A stretch of DNA of 64,000 bases from Eunapius fragilis (GCA_963681505.1 OY811979.1:8664736-8728735), one strand, 5' to 3'. Positions 35,624 through 48,960 are shown, counted from the first letter of the stretch. Made by a program: numbers and translations. The notes: generated by a model from the letters alone, not told the origin.

Positions 35624-37265
35624 GCGTGCGTGTGCGTGCGTGTGTATGTATAGCATTATACATGGGCCCCTTCTAGGAATCTGTGCTATTGTGATATTAC
35701 ATGTAGATCTACCACTCTGTAAACATACTTTTGTACATAAGCCTGGCAGGAATATTATTCCTGCTTTATCCCTAAAGATAAAGATCAGGGCCCTGGAAAT
35801 TTTATATAACAAAGGAAGGTAATAAATAGTAAGTCCTAAGTCTTTTTAAACCTCTCAATGGTACACACTCATAGCTTCAGCGTATATAGTGATTGGCATG
35901 GGATAGTTGTGAGTGTTGTGTCTGTACGAGTGTGTGAGTGTGTAAATGGATGCATGTAATGGAATATGGGACATGAGGCATGGTACGTCATGATGTGACA
36001 GGTACTGTGAGACAGGAACAAATAGTCCAGTACGTACAACACATTAATCCAGTACATACAACCAATGGGGGAGGGGTTGGGAGGGGGGGCCTTTGCCCCC
36101 ATGCTCCTATACCACTGTGTATAAAACACACAATCCAGTTACACACGTGAAAAACACATCAGTCAGAATATAAATAATTGAGAAAGAGGGTTGGATAGGA
36201 AGCCAGTCAAAGCACTGTACATAACCAAAATAGACAAAGCTTATGTGTGAATCCATGTAGCACATAACTATTTACAGGGTGTACAGCAAGGGGAAAGAAT
36301 GCTGGTAGTGGAAAGAGTGTGTATAAGTGTGACGTGAGACGTGTGTATGTGTTGGTTCATGGGTGTGTGTGTGCCAGCCATGCAGATGAAATGAAAAACG
36401 GTGGGCGTTTAAAACATATGTGCCAGCAGAACGCAAATCCCGACAATAAGGAAGGGTTACATGTGTTCCAGCCTAGCTGCGCTGCATGTGTCTTTAACTC
36501 GACCACGTCTCTCCCATAGCCTAGCTGATACACCGTGCACTTTACCTCATGGCTCTGACGTACTATCATAGGTTGTGAGCCTATAAATGGCCACGCAATG
36601 AGTGACACGCAAAGAGTATGACCGAATCGACAGGGACACATATTGTTGTGCGCGCGTATCGGTACTGCTAGTACGTACCGTGTTTTGTATGGTGATGGTA
36701 GCTGAATCCCACGCATTTTGATCGCTTAACGAATCTTGTTTGTTATAGAAGAGAACCACTGACGTTTGTAAGAACAACGGTGGCACTTCAGTTGTACATG
36801 TAGTGGCATGGGCACGGGAGGTTATTGTATATTCATGTGCTCGGAGTAGCGGGAACCAGGTTGGAGTAGGTTAATGGCGCGAAATGAACGAGAAATGTGC
36901 AATTACTTTGCACAGCTGTATCTCCGTAACGGATAAAGTAAAAATTAACGAACAGGACAAATCGATAGGTACAGGACCCCTCTACGTATAAACCGAATTT
37001 GAAGTTAATCGAGATGTCCTGCCGAAAGATATGGCCGGTTTGAGCCCCAAGGGGTATCGGACGTTGCAACACTGGCACGAAGCTAATGCAAGAGCCCAAA
37101 ATTTATTTTACCAGAGAGAAATGATGTAGTATGAAGTGTTGAAAATAGGAAGTCAATAGCATTTACGGTTCGGGAGATGTAGCGATTTCAAAGTGAATCA
37201 TTTTTATAACTTTATATATAAAAACGTGATACGCCAGTTTCGCGTGAACTGTCCCATATATATAT
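35100..37265 (-). repeat. Large inverted repeat system 2, right arm
   Basis: Reverse-complement partner of the left arm (29,436-31,500). With 33,420-35,060 it forms a tandem pair of about 1.6-kb units in reverse orientation. Microsatellites lie at 35,153-35,214 and 35,576-35,645. Confidence 0.9.
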
Positions 37266-37860
37266 ATATATATATATATCATCCAAATCAAATTGCTATA
37301 TCTTCTGAACTGTAAATGCTATTGATTTCCTATTTTCAACAACACTTCATATTATGCCATTCTATAGGCGACAATACAATTCGGTGTCTTGCACAAGCAG
37401 GGTGCCGATATTACAAGTCCGATAACCCAAGTGGCTCCAAACAGCCACACCTTGAGGTAGAAGCCTTCAAATTGCTTCAAATTCGGTATCTATGTAGAAG
37501 GGTCCTGTTGCTATTGATTTGTTCTGTTCGTTAAACCGTTACAGAGATGTATAGCTGTGCAAAGTGTGTGCACAATTTCCCGCTCAATTCACACCAACCT
37601 AAATCATTGGAGCGATCAAGTGGAAACTGTGCACATAGCTATATCTCCATAATGAAATTAACAAACCGAACAATTCAATAGTGACAGGGCCCAATACTGA
37701 TGTGGCCATTTGTAATTTCCAAATGAGATGCCAAAAGACACCAAATTATATTTTTGCATATAGAAATGGTGTAGTATAAAGTGTAGTATAAAGTGTTGAC
37801 AATAGGAAGTCCATAGCAATAATGTTTCAGAAGACATAGCAATTTGATTTGATGCTATAT
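37266..37860. repeat. Diverged extra copies of the arm end of system 2
   Basis: After an (AT)n tract at 37,255-37,280 the sequence runs back into a diverged direct copy of the outer end of the left arm (CTGTAAATGCTATTGATTTCC, GATAACCCAAGTGGCTC), then a reversed copy at about 37,700-37,855. This nested foldback shows that the family has palindromised repeatedly. Confidence 0.6.
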
Positions 37861-37864
37861 ATCG

Positions 37865-38090
37865 AGGCAGGGAAAAGGGACCTAGCGCTCAAATTATTTC
37901 ATTTTCTAAGAGACACCTATGCCTTATACAGCATATTTCTTATTTCTTACGCACTGGAAATTAGACTGCTCATCATTGAGTTACAGTGGCCTGAAATTTT
38001 AATTACATGTACATTTTAATTGCATGCATCAACTTTATGCTCCTCCAGGAAAATTTTTATAATATGCACTAGGTCCCTTTTCACTGCCTC
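37865..38090. mobile_element. GGGACCTA-type MITE (226 bp)
   Basis: 22-bp terminal inverted repeats, GAGGCAG(G/T)GAAAAGGGA plus CCTAG, one mismatch. Fragments of the same family lie at 25,300-25,420, 38,597-38,760 and 40,655-40,715, identifiable by AAGGGACCTA and GGTATCTCTTA. Confidence 0.7.
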
Positions 38091-40794
38091 AACCCCATGT
38101 GTATATATATATAATTATATATGCCAGCAGAATCACCCTTCTGGCTAGTTTTTCAAGTTTTCAAATTTTTTTAATTTTCCTTGAACACCCATGAGCTTCT
38201 GTCAAATGGTCCTTACCATCCTAAATCGGACTATCCCTCACAAAGTTATTAGGCGCTGAATTTATAATTAGCCATACATTTCAATGTGAGCGTTACTTTT
38301 CTTTGCTTATTCTGGAAATTTTGAAAAAGTACCATAAGGGTGATTTAGCTGGACACTGTCCCATATATATATATATATATGCACACAATGGTCAAAAATC
38401 TCGTAGAACATTCTACATATCCTTTTTAACAAATCAAAAGTTGATGGCTCTTAATTACCTGTATATTGGTACTATCTAGAGCAAATTGGTAAATGAAAGC
38501 ATCATGACTGCATCATGATTTCCATGGTGACATTTTTAGATATACATTTTTAGATATACATTTCAAGGAGCAAAACAGAAATGTATTGAATAGTTGCTGT
38601 GAAAAGGGACCTAACACAACATCATAAAATTTTTCAGGAACGAGCATCAAAGTTGATGCTTGCAAATGAAATGTATGCATAATTAAAAATTCAGGCCATC
38701 GTAACCCATGAGTAGGTATCTCTTAAAACATCAAATAATAAAGAAATGTAATTTTACATAGGGGTGCATAGCTACATATGCCCAAAGCTGAATATTTTGT
38801 AATATTTTAAACTATTTTATACAAGTAGAAATGAGTAGCCCTCATACAATCAAAAGTTAAAAGATTAACCAACACAAAAGTATGGATACTAATTTGTGTT
38901 TATAATTAGCCACAATTTTTAGAATCATGCGGTCAGTATTTTTAGGGGAAGTAACCTAACCTTACATGCAACTTAGAACTACTGTGGTACAATGTACAAT
39001 GTATGTTACCTGTTGCTGAACATGATCAACGATTCTTGATTGTATGAGGGCTTTTGCATTCATGATTTAATCATCTATTTTTACTCTACATTTTAGAGCC
39101 AGTCGTTATTGTGTCATTGCACCACAATTGATTTTAGCATTATTAGCTATTTAAAACTGTTATGCTCATTTACCCATACATTGATCAGTGATAACCCCAG
39201 TTATCGTACGATAACCGGGGTTATCAATTTTTGTTTTCGATTTGTCCTTCGTGGAGCTAGAGTGAATTGCGTTAAAAACCTATTGGCATTGATCTCTAGC
39301 ATACTAATGATCGTATTCAGGAAGTGTTTTGCCAATGTCATTACCTGCAGTTGTGGTGTGGATAAAAACAGGGCAGCAGTTGTACTGAAAATTTACGCTT
39401 CGGTACAATGAAAGCGCCAAGGTTGGGGACAGAGTACAGCCAACTGCAGCAGCGGCGATGGGCAAAAAGCTAGCTACACAACGCTACGGGGCTAATGCAA
39501 AGGCCATAAAGCTTTCAGGTGAAATTATAGTTTCAGAGGGTAGTGGACGTGGGTGCAAATGGAGGTACACTGGGACGATGTCAAAATCGGCGAATCCGTT
39601 CACAGTTCTAAGGTACTGGAGAATGCTGGGTCTGTTGAGGAGATCGAAGATGATGTAGTCATGGCTGAACATGATTCACACGAAGAGCTGTAGGCAGAAG
39701 AGCTAGCGGAGGCGGACCAGAATTGGAAAAAGGCGGGGAACCATCATCAATCGACCCGTTAGTTGTCAAAGGCATCAAATGGACCACAGTCGATAATAGA
39801 TGTAGATGAATCATTGGCTCATGGTATTGTTCTGCTTGCTGAACACCCCAAGTATGTTGAAGTAAGAAGACACAAGTGGTAGCAAGAAGGCCTTATTTAG
39901 ATGTCATGTATGCAGGAATATTGCTGCGATGTACTGCAAGACATGAACAATGTGTATACCACAACACCAACGAACGGTGATTGCTGTGTGCAGCATCACA
40001 TCTGCTCGCAAGTCATGGTGCATCAATTATCACCATGCATGGAACGAGTATTTAATGCTTGTGCCAAGGGAATTGACAAGTGCATGTACCCAGACCAATA
40101 AACGGTTCCTTTCAATATTGCTTTCTGCTGTATCATTGATCACCCTGACGAAAATACTCTTAAGAATGACATTATATAGGTGTAATACAAGTAGTAACAT
40201 GAATATTGTGCACAATGAGGCTAAGATTGCATTGCATTTTTCTAGCTTTACCTAAAAGGTAACCACATCAAGGTAGTTGTGAATGTGCATGCATCAATCA
40301 TTATTCTCATAAGGTTATTACAACTAATGACTATTTATATTTCATAAGATCATGGATACACCTTTAAGTGCAATTGTAATTATTAAATCTAGTTCTGAAG
40401 GCTCAAAAAGTAGTGCTGAAGTCTGATAACTGCAGTTATCAAATCTTGATCAATCTATGATTAAACACCTGTCACATATGGACATATATGAACAAATTAT
40501 AAGCAACTTAGTGTGCATATATATGTACTGAGATGATCATCCATTTGGTTTTATTGTTTTAAAATAATTAATTTTCATTGTTAGTAAAGTTGACGGTGCA
40601 ATTGAAATTTTACATGTACAGGCATTATAGCACCGTGATGGACAGTTGTCTAAGAAAGAAGTAGGTATCTCTTAGAATACCAAATAAATTTCATTAGGTC
40701 CCTTTTCCACGACAACAGCGATCCCATATGTTATTATGATATTGGGTGGGGAGGAATATGAGTAGCTAACACTTTTGGTCTCTGAACCATGTAG
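38091..40794 (+). other. Dynein intron 19, AT-rich
   Basis: No gene recognised. Contains (AT)n tracts at about 38,100-38,125 and 38,360-38,380, MITE fragments, and near 39,190-39,225 a palindrome (GATAACCCCAGTTATC and GATAACCGGGGTTATC around CGTAC). A related CTGATAACTGCAGTTATCA lies near 40,424; the two could be the ends of one element, but I cannot pair them further. Short frames around 39,460 and 39,901 have no recognisable domain. Confidence 0.5.
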
Positions 40795-41040
40795 GTGTGG
40801 CTTGGAAAGCTTGCGGACGAAATGCAGAGCACACTACAGGCTTTGCTGGTGGAGTGTACAAAGGCAGGCAAGGCCGCGAGTGGGGGTATCGATCTCTCAA
40901 AGTACCCCTCCCAGATACTCTGCCTAGCCGAACAGATCCTTTTCACAGAGCGTTGTGAGCAAGCCATCCAATCTGCCTCACTCAACGAGTTCCTCATCGA
41001 ACTGGAATCCCAGCTTGAGAGTTACATCAACATTGACCTG
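40795..41040 (+). CDS. DYNC2H1: Dynein-2 heavy chain exon 20
   Basis: 82 codons in phase 0 on both sides (gtag acceptor, CTG|gtaggt donor). Carries VWLGKLADEMQ, LLVECTKAGKA and YPSQILCLAEQILFTE and ends YINIDL, collinear with the linker-proximal region just before the AAA+ motor. It follows exon 19 (21,453, minus strand) directly in the family alignment. The downstream motor exons (AAA1 P-loop and beyond) are not found in the remaining 23 kb, so they lie outside the window or the locus is rearranged. Confidence 0.93.
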
Positions 41041-41149
41041 GTAGGTCATTTATTATAGTGGTACGCCAACTAGGCAAACATTGTGGGATTTGTGGTTTAT
41101 AACTGCACTTCCTAGAAGACCTGTTTTACTCTTAGGATCACATGTGTTC

Positions 41150-41330
41150 ATTGTTCCCAGGGAGATGGTACCACTCTAGGTACACACGTGTGTACGGTCA
41201 CTGTTCCCTTATGGGGGAGATGGTACCACTCTAGGTACACACGTGTGTACGGTCACTATTCCCTTATGGGGGAGATGGTACCACTCTAGGTACACAAACA
41301 TACAATGGTCACTGTTCCCTTATGGGGAAG
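41150..41330. repeat. Three-copy tandem repeat of about 60 bp
   Basis: Units containing GGGAGATGGTACCACTCTAG, GTACACACGTGTGTAC and GGTCACTGTTCCCTTATG. Each includes the palindrome GTACACACGTGTGTAC. Confidence 0.8.
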
Positions 41331-41520
41331 TTTTTCATTATGTTTGAAGGAGGCTCTCGACATTCATACAAAGTTAACCATATCTCATGGGCCATGACAA
41401 CCGGGTCGCGCTATCGCATACACATATGATTCGGTCAAATGTTATTCGATTCTTATTGAAGCTAAAGGTATGATCAATGTGAATGGTATGTGGAAAATAT
41501 GATAAACGATGGAGATGGTG

Positions 41521-44500
41521 TTATTGTGATTTTTTGGCTCTTTTACTTGGGGGTGGTTTTGCTGTTATAAGTGTAGGTGATATGCTAAGCAGGTGCTCCT
41601 TCATAATGTACTTAAGCTTCTCCACTGGATGACTGGTTGAGAAGACCGTGCAGTAATTTTGGTATAGACGATTGAATCTTGCATGTATGGACTTGGCTCC
41701 TTGTTCTCCCATGAACCCAAATCCAATGTTGGATCGGATCCAATCTACTGCATGGTCTTCCAGCATGTGCATCTTTATTGGGATGTTCTCGCCAGGAAAT
41801 GTACATGTAGCACGAAAATGCGCCATAAAAGTGGCAATGGCATGTTCTAAATGATGATTGATACAATGTATTATTTTGCATTGAGACACAGTGTGCTGCA
41901 TTTCATACCTAGATCATTACATCCAGCTTCCGACACATAGGTCTCATTGTAAATGAAGTGGCACTTGGCAAACAGTGAGAATATCTGCCAGTTCTGCTTA
42001 TTGCAAGAGAGCAGGGCCTCTCTCTGAGCCATAGTAATTATGTAAGATGATAAAGTTTCCAGGTTTGTACTCTATGAGTTATACTATATGATCAGTGCTT
42101 ACATGCATATTATATGTCATGTACCTGAAGTGTCTTGTGTATGTGGTTGCCCACAAATGCACCACCATGTAGTTCTGGCGACGTACACCAAAAGATTGCA
42201 GAGCTATGTCTAAGGCTTTGACAAAAGGCCCTTCTTTAGATGAAAACCCTTCTTCAACTTTCTTTTCCAAAATCTGTACTTTCTTCTCCTTTAGAATTTA
42301 TATACGCATTGTTTATGTAATATGCAATTATTTATACTTAACTTACTGCTCCCTATATCTCCTTTCTACATTCCTTAATGTGTTCTTAAAAATTTGCTAG
42401 TATACTGTTGGTCTGTCCAATTGCAACTGTTAGATAAGTCTGGTGTTCAACAAAGGTAGTTAGATACTGCACAGCTGTGTCAAGGTCAGCCTTAGCCCTA
42501 TTTAGCTCCTGCAGGTTTAGTACATGATGTGTATAGGAGGGTGACAATGTGGTATGTCCACTGTGGATGAGTGCCATATTTACATCAAGATCATGGCAGG
42601 CATTCTCAAGAAGGTTAAAGATCTTCAGGAAAATGCCCTGGCTACTATGTAGCCCTGGCAAGCAAACCTACAAAATATGCAGTTATTAATACAGATGCAC
42701 TGGCTTAGCAAACTGTGCACCTACTTGTGATAGCGGAACATCGAAAAATGGTTTGGATATGCAGTTGTAAAATTCCTTGACATTTTTTGCATTCCCACCA
42801 GAATGCAAGAAATGTTGATGATGGTCATGAAATGATTGCAATGAGCGGCTCTGACTGCGCCTGGCTCTCATAGGCATTGACAACTGCATCTCATCCTGGT
42901 TTATGGTGCATTAAGGGCACGGATGGTGATCTTAATGGATGCATGTTGTGTTTCTTATGCAATACAAATCAACAGTTCATGCAGTGCTCACCATTAGCTC
43001 CAGATAAGTTTGCTCAGGAACTCATAGTCACCACAGATAAAAATACGCATTGAATATTCTCTAGAGTTAGCAAGTCAAGTGTTATAACAATTAATTGTTG
43101 CATCAAATTTTGCTAACCTCCATTTCATGCCTTGAAGAGATTCTATCTGAGGCTTGTATCGGTCCAGTGCCACATGAAGATTGGTAGTAGAGTCATCAGC
43201 TTCAAAAATAGAAAAAACACAGGTGTTCTGAACTGAGTTAGGGGTGGGTGTATTAGCAATTTGGAAATTCATTTTGAATGAATTTCCACCCATGTCTCCA
43301 CCCACTTTAACCCATATCTCAGTTTCAGGGATGCTGACATTGTGCCAAGTTAGGTTATTGCACCTAGAGAACAATAGTTAATTGGTACTTTTGGAATTTA
43401 TTTATTTAACGTTTTACCTGGCATTATCCACGAGTAGGTCAAACACAGAATCTTGAAGTCTGGTGATGAAACCATGAGGAGCACCTCTGATATCTTCATT
43501 CTTTGATGCTGTCAAGAAGGTGAAAAGAGCGATCTCTGCATCCAAGTTATCACCAACTAGGTGGCAGCAAGCTGGCTTCACTTGCTAGACAAATTCCTGA
43601 TCCTTTGAGCCACCTTCAAAACGTATGTGTTAACCTTGCATTGCAATGTGAAGCACACCTTATTTTAAAACTAACCTTCTAATCATCCCTATTTTATTCC
43701 ATGGTAGAGTGAGATCAGCTTTAATGGCCAACCCTTGTTCAGGAGAAATATCAAGGGTTATACCGGCATTCTTTAGCAAGCTGTTCTTCTCATTCTTGCT
43801 GAGACTTCTGATTTCCTCCCGAAGAGATCATCACTGGTAAGTACAGTACATGTCGCACCTTTTGAACTTGTTTTCTGTAGCAATATAGTGTTCTACTGCT
43901 AGCCTTGCTTATTGGGTACTTACTGTTTGTAACATGCACAAGTGTTATTGCTAAAAAAGGTAATAATTTCATCATTGCCTAGTTACAATTATCATGTCAT
44001 ATACATGCATACCCTTCCACCAGTTGGAACCATAATGACATCAGGCTCTGGACTGGAAGATAACATCCTGTTGCTGGTGAAACCTGGCCTTGGCCTTGTT
44101 CACCATTTATTAGTGGTGAGCATGATATTGGTGATTGAGCTGCTAATGCTGATGGAGCTAACAAAGGTAAGAGCTCATGTGAAGTGGGAGAGCTTGCATT
44201 GCATTTGTGGCTTTGATACAATCCTTCCCTGATGTCGACATTGCAGGAAGAACAATGTAGAACTACATCTTTAAGCAAGTTGACATATATGCTTGGAGCA
44301 GACTTGAGACTCTCAGCAGTCAGTTTGGTGCAGCAGCCCTTGCATGGACATTGCAGGCATCCATTTTAAACCAAATATTGGGCCAGACAGTCAGCACATA
44401 CTACTGTTTGGCATGGTAGCTGAATGGGCCTGTGGAGGATGTCACAGCAAAGGGAACATTTCAAGTTATCCAACACTGACATAGGTTGAACTGCTGCAAG

Positions 44501-45000
44501 TGGTATTCCTTTTATCAAATTCTTCTTGTTTGGTGCAAGACGTGTTTTAGGAGCAGTTGTACTACGGGCGTTTTAGCCCTATGTGGTCTTCCACCATCAT
44601 GTTGAGCTGTAAAATGGTCACAAAACTATGATTTGAATGTAAATTATGTAGGTTAGTTAACGTTATACTACTACATTCTCCTCACCTAGCACCCACCATC
44701 TGATGCATGAGCTTCCCACTTGTACAGCTCCATGTGGCTGTTGAAATGGCGATGTTGATTCACTGCCTTTAGCTTGCGCTGCATCGCGTCGTAGCAACGC
44801 TTGCAGAAAGAATGTGGGTGAATCTGCGCTTCATCATTTGCAGCATTCAGTCCAAAGCATAAGCACAGCTCCGACACAAATGTTGAACATAAGTAAACCC
44901 TTGGGTGACTGGCCTTTAACTGTTTCCTTCCTTTCTTGTGGACCAACAAGGATCCACACAAGCGACAATGCAATTTGAGCTGGCATAGATGGTAGTCCAT
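41521..45000 (-). pseudogene. RAG1 N-terminal-like zinc-binding protein with transposon C-terminus (N-RAG-TP-like), decayed
   Basis: Read on the minus strand. Exon at 45,000-44,687: CRLCG, then AQIHPHSFCKRCYDAMQRK and a terminal C, the cysteine/histidine pattern of the RAG1 N-terminal region. About 44,560-44,180: a RING-like LKCSLCCDILHRPIQLPC, CADCL, then QCPCKGC, ESLKSAPSIYVNLL and LHCSSC...SHKC, following the order of the RAG1 zinc-binding dimerisation domain. Further exons include 43,363-43,118 (IWVKVGGDMGGNSFKMNF, FSIFEADDSTTNLH), 42,270-42,140 (VRRQNYMVVHLWA) and 41,901-41,521 (KMHMLEDHAVDWIRS, GEQGAKSIHARFN), motifs I associate with multicopy invertebrate transposon proteins. An in-frame TAA after CLAQYLV and a frameshift upstream of the RING argue for decay. 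No RAG1 catalytic core is seen. The family link to N-RAG-TP elements described from Aplysia is from memory. Confidence 0.65.
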
Positions 45001-45366
45001 TATAGACTCACTTGAATAATAGGGATCAATATGAAAATTTATTCATACTTTTTGTGATAGCTAAACTACCAAGAGAGCTCGAGAGCCACTCTGTAATATA
45101 CCTTTTCACACAGAATGACGCCTCCAATCAAGATCCAAGTGTTTAGAAACTTAAGAAAAAGTTCACGAAGCCCACAGCATCGGACAAAACGAGGTCACCC
45201 GTACGAGCGCACGTGACCCTAATAGATATACTTAATTCCCGACGGTCGGAGAAAAGATATTTGCGCATATGTTGGGCATAGATAGGTGCAGAAAGGATTT
45301 GTGTATATGTTTACGCACTGCATACACCTCGTAGAGGCTCCCGTCGTGCAGAAAACGGTACGATAC
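45001..45366. other. Spacer upstream of the RAG1-like gene
   Basis: Unique sequence; no gene or clear promoter recognised. Confidence 0.4.
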
Positions 45367-45708
45367 CAGGGGCGGATACAGGGTTTTCCAAAAGGGGGGG
45401 TTGAGTCCCGCGATACGAAATGCGGGGGGGGGTGGGGGGGGGGGGGTGCTGTCCATTTAAGGCCCGATACGAAAAGCGGGAGGGGGGGGGGGTGCTGTCC
45501 ATTTAAGGCCCGATACGAAAACGGGGGGGGGGGGGGGGGGGTGCTGTGTGCTGTCCATTTAAGGCCCGATACGAAAAGCGGGGGGGGGGGGTGCTGTCCA
45601 TTTATAAAGGCCCGATACCAATAGCGGGGAAGGGGGAGGGGCTGTTTAGCAGAAGAGGGGGCGTTACCATATATGAAAGGGGGGGTTGCCCCCCCTGGAT
45701 CCGCCTCT
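45367..45708. mobile_element. GC-rich MITE with CAGGGGCGGATACAGG ends
   Basis: The left end CAGGGGCGGATACAGG mirrors the right end CCTGGATCCGCCTCT. The flanks GATAC and CATAC resemble a 5-bp duplication with one change. The interior holds about four tandem copies of a unit with GTGCTGTCCATTTAAGGCCC and CGATACGAAAAGCGGG, separated by G-runs. Confidence 0.7.
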
Positions 45709-48100
45709 CATACTGAACGGTTGGATAATGATATACCTAGCTTGGTATTAAACATTGTAGCAGAGTGAATGTTCCAGGGACATCAGGGCTTGAAGTCAAA
45801 AATCAGCTATAGCCGGATGTTCTGATATGTATATGGCATCTTAGACCCTAGTAATATCGACAATGGCACAAAACTAGTCAAAGAATAGCTTGACTCTTCC
45901 TTACATGCATGTCTGTTAGGGAATATCAACAAGCCTTAGCAACCACATCAGTCGGCATGACAACACTGTAATGAAGGTCTCCAGGGTGTACACTGTACCT
46001 TGTGCATAACTTAGGGACTAACTACCTGAGAATTAAAATCTATTAAGCGATCAGTGATCAAAATAGGAAGCATTCATTGGTGGAATCAGGGATTACAGTG
46101 AGTGCAGAACAAGAATCACAGCTGGCCTAGCAATCATTTGGCATTAGCTGCGCAACACCCATAAAAATCAATTGCTAAAACAACTTTGCATGCACTTACT
46201 TATACATACATGCATGTAAGGCTTCTACTAAAAACTATATCTCCAGGGAGAGGTCAGCTAGATGCAAGAAACCTCAAAGGGGGTTGAGATAGCTCTCCAT
46301 TTTTACTGCCATTTTTCTGGAAGAAAGAAGATACAAGAATACACCCATATATGTTCCACATTGATGGAAAAGCTACTAGCTGGGTGCACTGATAGCTTAA
46401 ATAAGATGATATTTATAAATCAACTCACTATACATAATTAGGCTCACCCTGCATGACAACTATATATCCCTAGTGATGAAGTATGGTATGGATCAAGCTT
46501 GGACCTCTGAGAGGCACAATAATGTGTACTATACATTGCAGGTGTAAAAGTTTCTACTTGATCTTTATCAGGCACTGAATCAGGCACTATGTACTCCAAA
46601 GCATTGGAATATCAAAACACCATGCATTTCCATCACTAAAGTTGTCAACGACCTACCAGGTTTCACACGTGACACCTTGCACTCACTGTAAATGCTAGTT
46701 ATCGAATAATACATCTGATTCAACAGCATTGAATCTGAATGCCAGTATAAATGCTGCATGACTTTATAACCTTTAGCTCTTAATGCCATTGCCCTAGTTA
46801 ACATCATCTTCATTACATGCACTAGGCTTGTAGAAAAGTGGCAGGATTCAGTCAGTCTCCTTCCGGGTAAGAATAAAGAGACAAATCCACGTATGCATAC
46901 CATACATGCATAATTGCATGCACAGAATATCATATGCCTATGCATAAGAGATGCAGTTGCAGGTCTACAATGCAGTGTGTGTTGAAGCACCTTATCAACA
47001 TTGTGTCACAAGATGTGGCAGCAGTACCACAATCAACGAAGATTGAACTTTCCTATCGTTGTGCTTGACACGGCATTAAAACTCTTGTAAAATCAGCGAT
47101 AATTGACGATCTGCAGCGCCATCATTTCAGCCGGCCGCACTTAGTTTATACAGGGGCGGATACAGGATTTTGTGTTAGGGGGGGCATTCATAAGGATGGG
47201 AATGGGGGCGTGCCCCTCCAAACTTCCCAGGGTGTCTGGGAAAGTGCAGTAAGCAACATCATATCCGCCCCAAAAACCTTAGCCACCGGGTTTTTGTTTT
47301 TGCATAGAAGAATACTAAGTCGATTCCTGTGATTTCGTGTTTTCGCTTGTTCATCTGGACCCCGAAGACATAACGTAGACGTTGATCCAGCACGACACAA
47401 CAGTCTCTACCCACGTGATGTACTGCACCAAGAAACCAGCAGCTGTGCACAGCGAGTTCTCGAAATCTCCGTTGACACGGATCGCCATATTTAATGTGCA
47501 CTTTGGAAATTATGTATTCACGGATACAAATGATTAAAGAGACCTATATAGCAGTCACACTTCACAAATAGAAGCATCCTCCGAGAGTATTGTGGGTATT
47601 GTCGACTATATAGCTGCCAATGATAACATGATTATTAAGTTCAATATATTTGTGCACGTACAGTAACATTAACACATTAAATATGTCTTCTCCCATAGTG
47701 CTGCGATAGACATTATTAATAAATCTCAAAAGAGGAATTAGCTCTTTCCACTCCACTTGACACAGGAAAAAATGTTTGTTTTGCTACCCTGAAGTTCTAG
47801 AGTAGTTCCATATGATCTGATGTAAATGTTGTTGTAAACCGATGTAAACTGTGATTTGCAAATGCTACAAAAATGGTGTTTTACATGGCATGTATTTTTT
47901 ACATTGGTAGTATAATTTGCTCTACTTTTGCATACTTTGCTACTGTAGTAATACTGTATTGCAATAGTTTTAGCGACTCACAGGAGCAATGCGTGTGTGT
48001 GAAAATACAACAAATATCGTTACTAGTGCCCAGGTTTTACATTACTGCACTGTAGTAATTCCTCATTAGTCTGGGAACGAGAATGTGCAGCCATTAATTA
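45709..48100. other. Non-coding stretch
   Basis: AT-rich, no gene recognised. A single end of the CAGGGGCGGATACAGG family lies at about 47,150, followed by a G-rich run; its partner was not found. Frames at 46,580-46,990 and 47,188-47,501 (minus strand) have no recognisable domain. Confidence 0.4.
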
Positions 48101-48439
48101 ATATTAACAAGGATTAAACTTTATAAATAAATGAACTTCATCAATTACATTTTCAACACAATTACATCCTCCTTACACAATCCAGCCGGTTATTGAATTG
48201 TACTAATTTCTCTTCTACGAGTCTGTTTCCAAAATAAATTAGAAGTTCTTGAAGTGTGCAGTTCTTTTTTGGTCTACGAATTCCAAGCCCGTCAATCTGA
48301 GCAACAATCCCTGTAATGCACACACGTGCACTGTTGTGAATGCCACCACTGTGATGCAACGAGTACAGCATCATCACCATCCATTGTATTACTGGTAGTA
48401 AGTTACAAGAAAGTAATGATATAGGAATGTGTTAATTTG

Positions 48440-48960
48440 AACAGTAACATACCATTTCTTGCTGATTAGGAACATCTCTATTCTGCTGAATTTTTCGGGC
48501 CCTAGCCAATTTATACTCAGTTCTGTTTTCACGTTCTTCATCACTGGTTGTCTTTGAAAACAGGGACAAGGTAAGTGGTCTAGCAGCAACATCAAAAGTG
48601 TGAAGGCCTCCAATTATTTGGTGTGAAGGTAGGACACACCAAATCAGGTGTGACCTTCATACCAAGTGCAGGGGATTTCACCCAAAAAGCAAAAAGGTGA
48701 AAAAAACTATGCATTGGTCAGAATTCAAACCCGTGATCACCTGTACTACAGCCCTGTACCTAACTCCATAACATCAATGGTTAAATAAACTAAAACTGAG
48801 TGATGGTCCCACCAAATCGCAGAGTGAATTCACACGCACTCACTCGATATGCACCTTGCATTTTGTCTGTTGAATTATTTGGGCCCTAGCCAATTCATAC
48901 GTAGTTGTGTTTTCACGTTCTTCATCACTGCAGGTTGAATTTGAAAAACAGAGACAAGGT
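48440..48960 (-). other. Possible minus-strand exon, duplicated nearby
   Basis: On the minus strand near 48,543-48,452 a frame reads SDEERENRTEYKLARARKIQQN between an acceptor-like ag and a gtatgt donor. A diverged partial copy (SDEEREN, YELARAQ) lies at about 48,935-48,860. It could be an exon of an unidentified gene or part of a repeat. The intervening region holds a GGTTTGAATTC sequence resembling a tRNA B box, so a SINE remnant is possible. Confidence 0.3.

Noticed and set aside
41521-45000. A true RAG1 or Transib recombinase
   Set aside because: Only the zinc-binding N-terminal features match; I see no DDE core of the RAG1/Transib type and no RAG2 partner.
46580-46990. 136-residue minus-strand frame
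   Set aside because: Composition looks random, no motif, no splice or neighbour support.
48700-48790. tRNA gene
   Set aside because: A B-box-like sequence is present on the minus strand, but I could not fold a cloverleaf or find a convincing A box; at most a SINE remnant.
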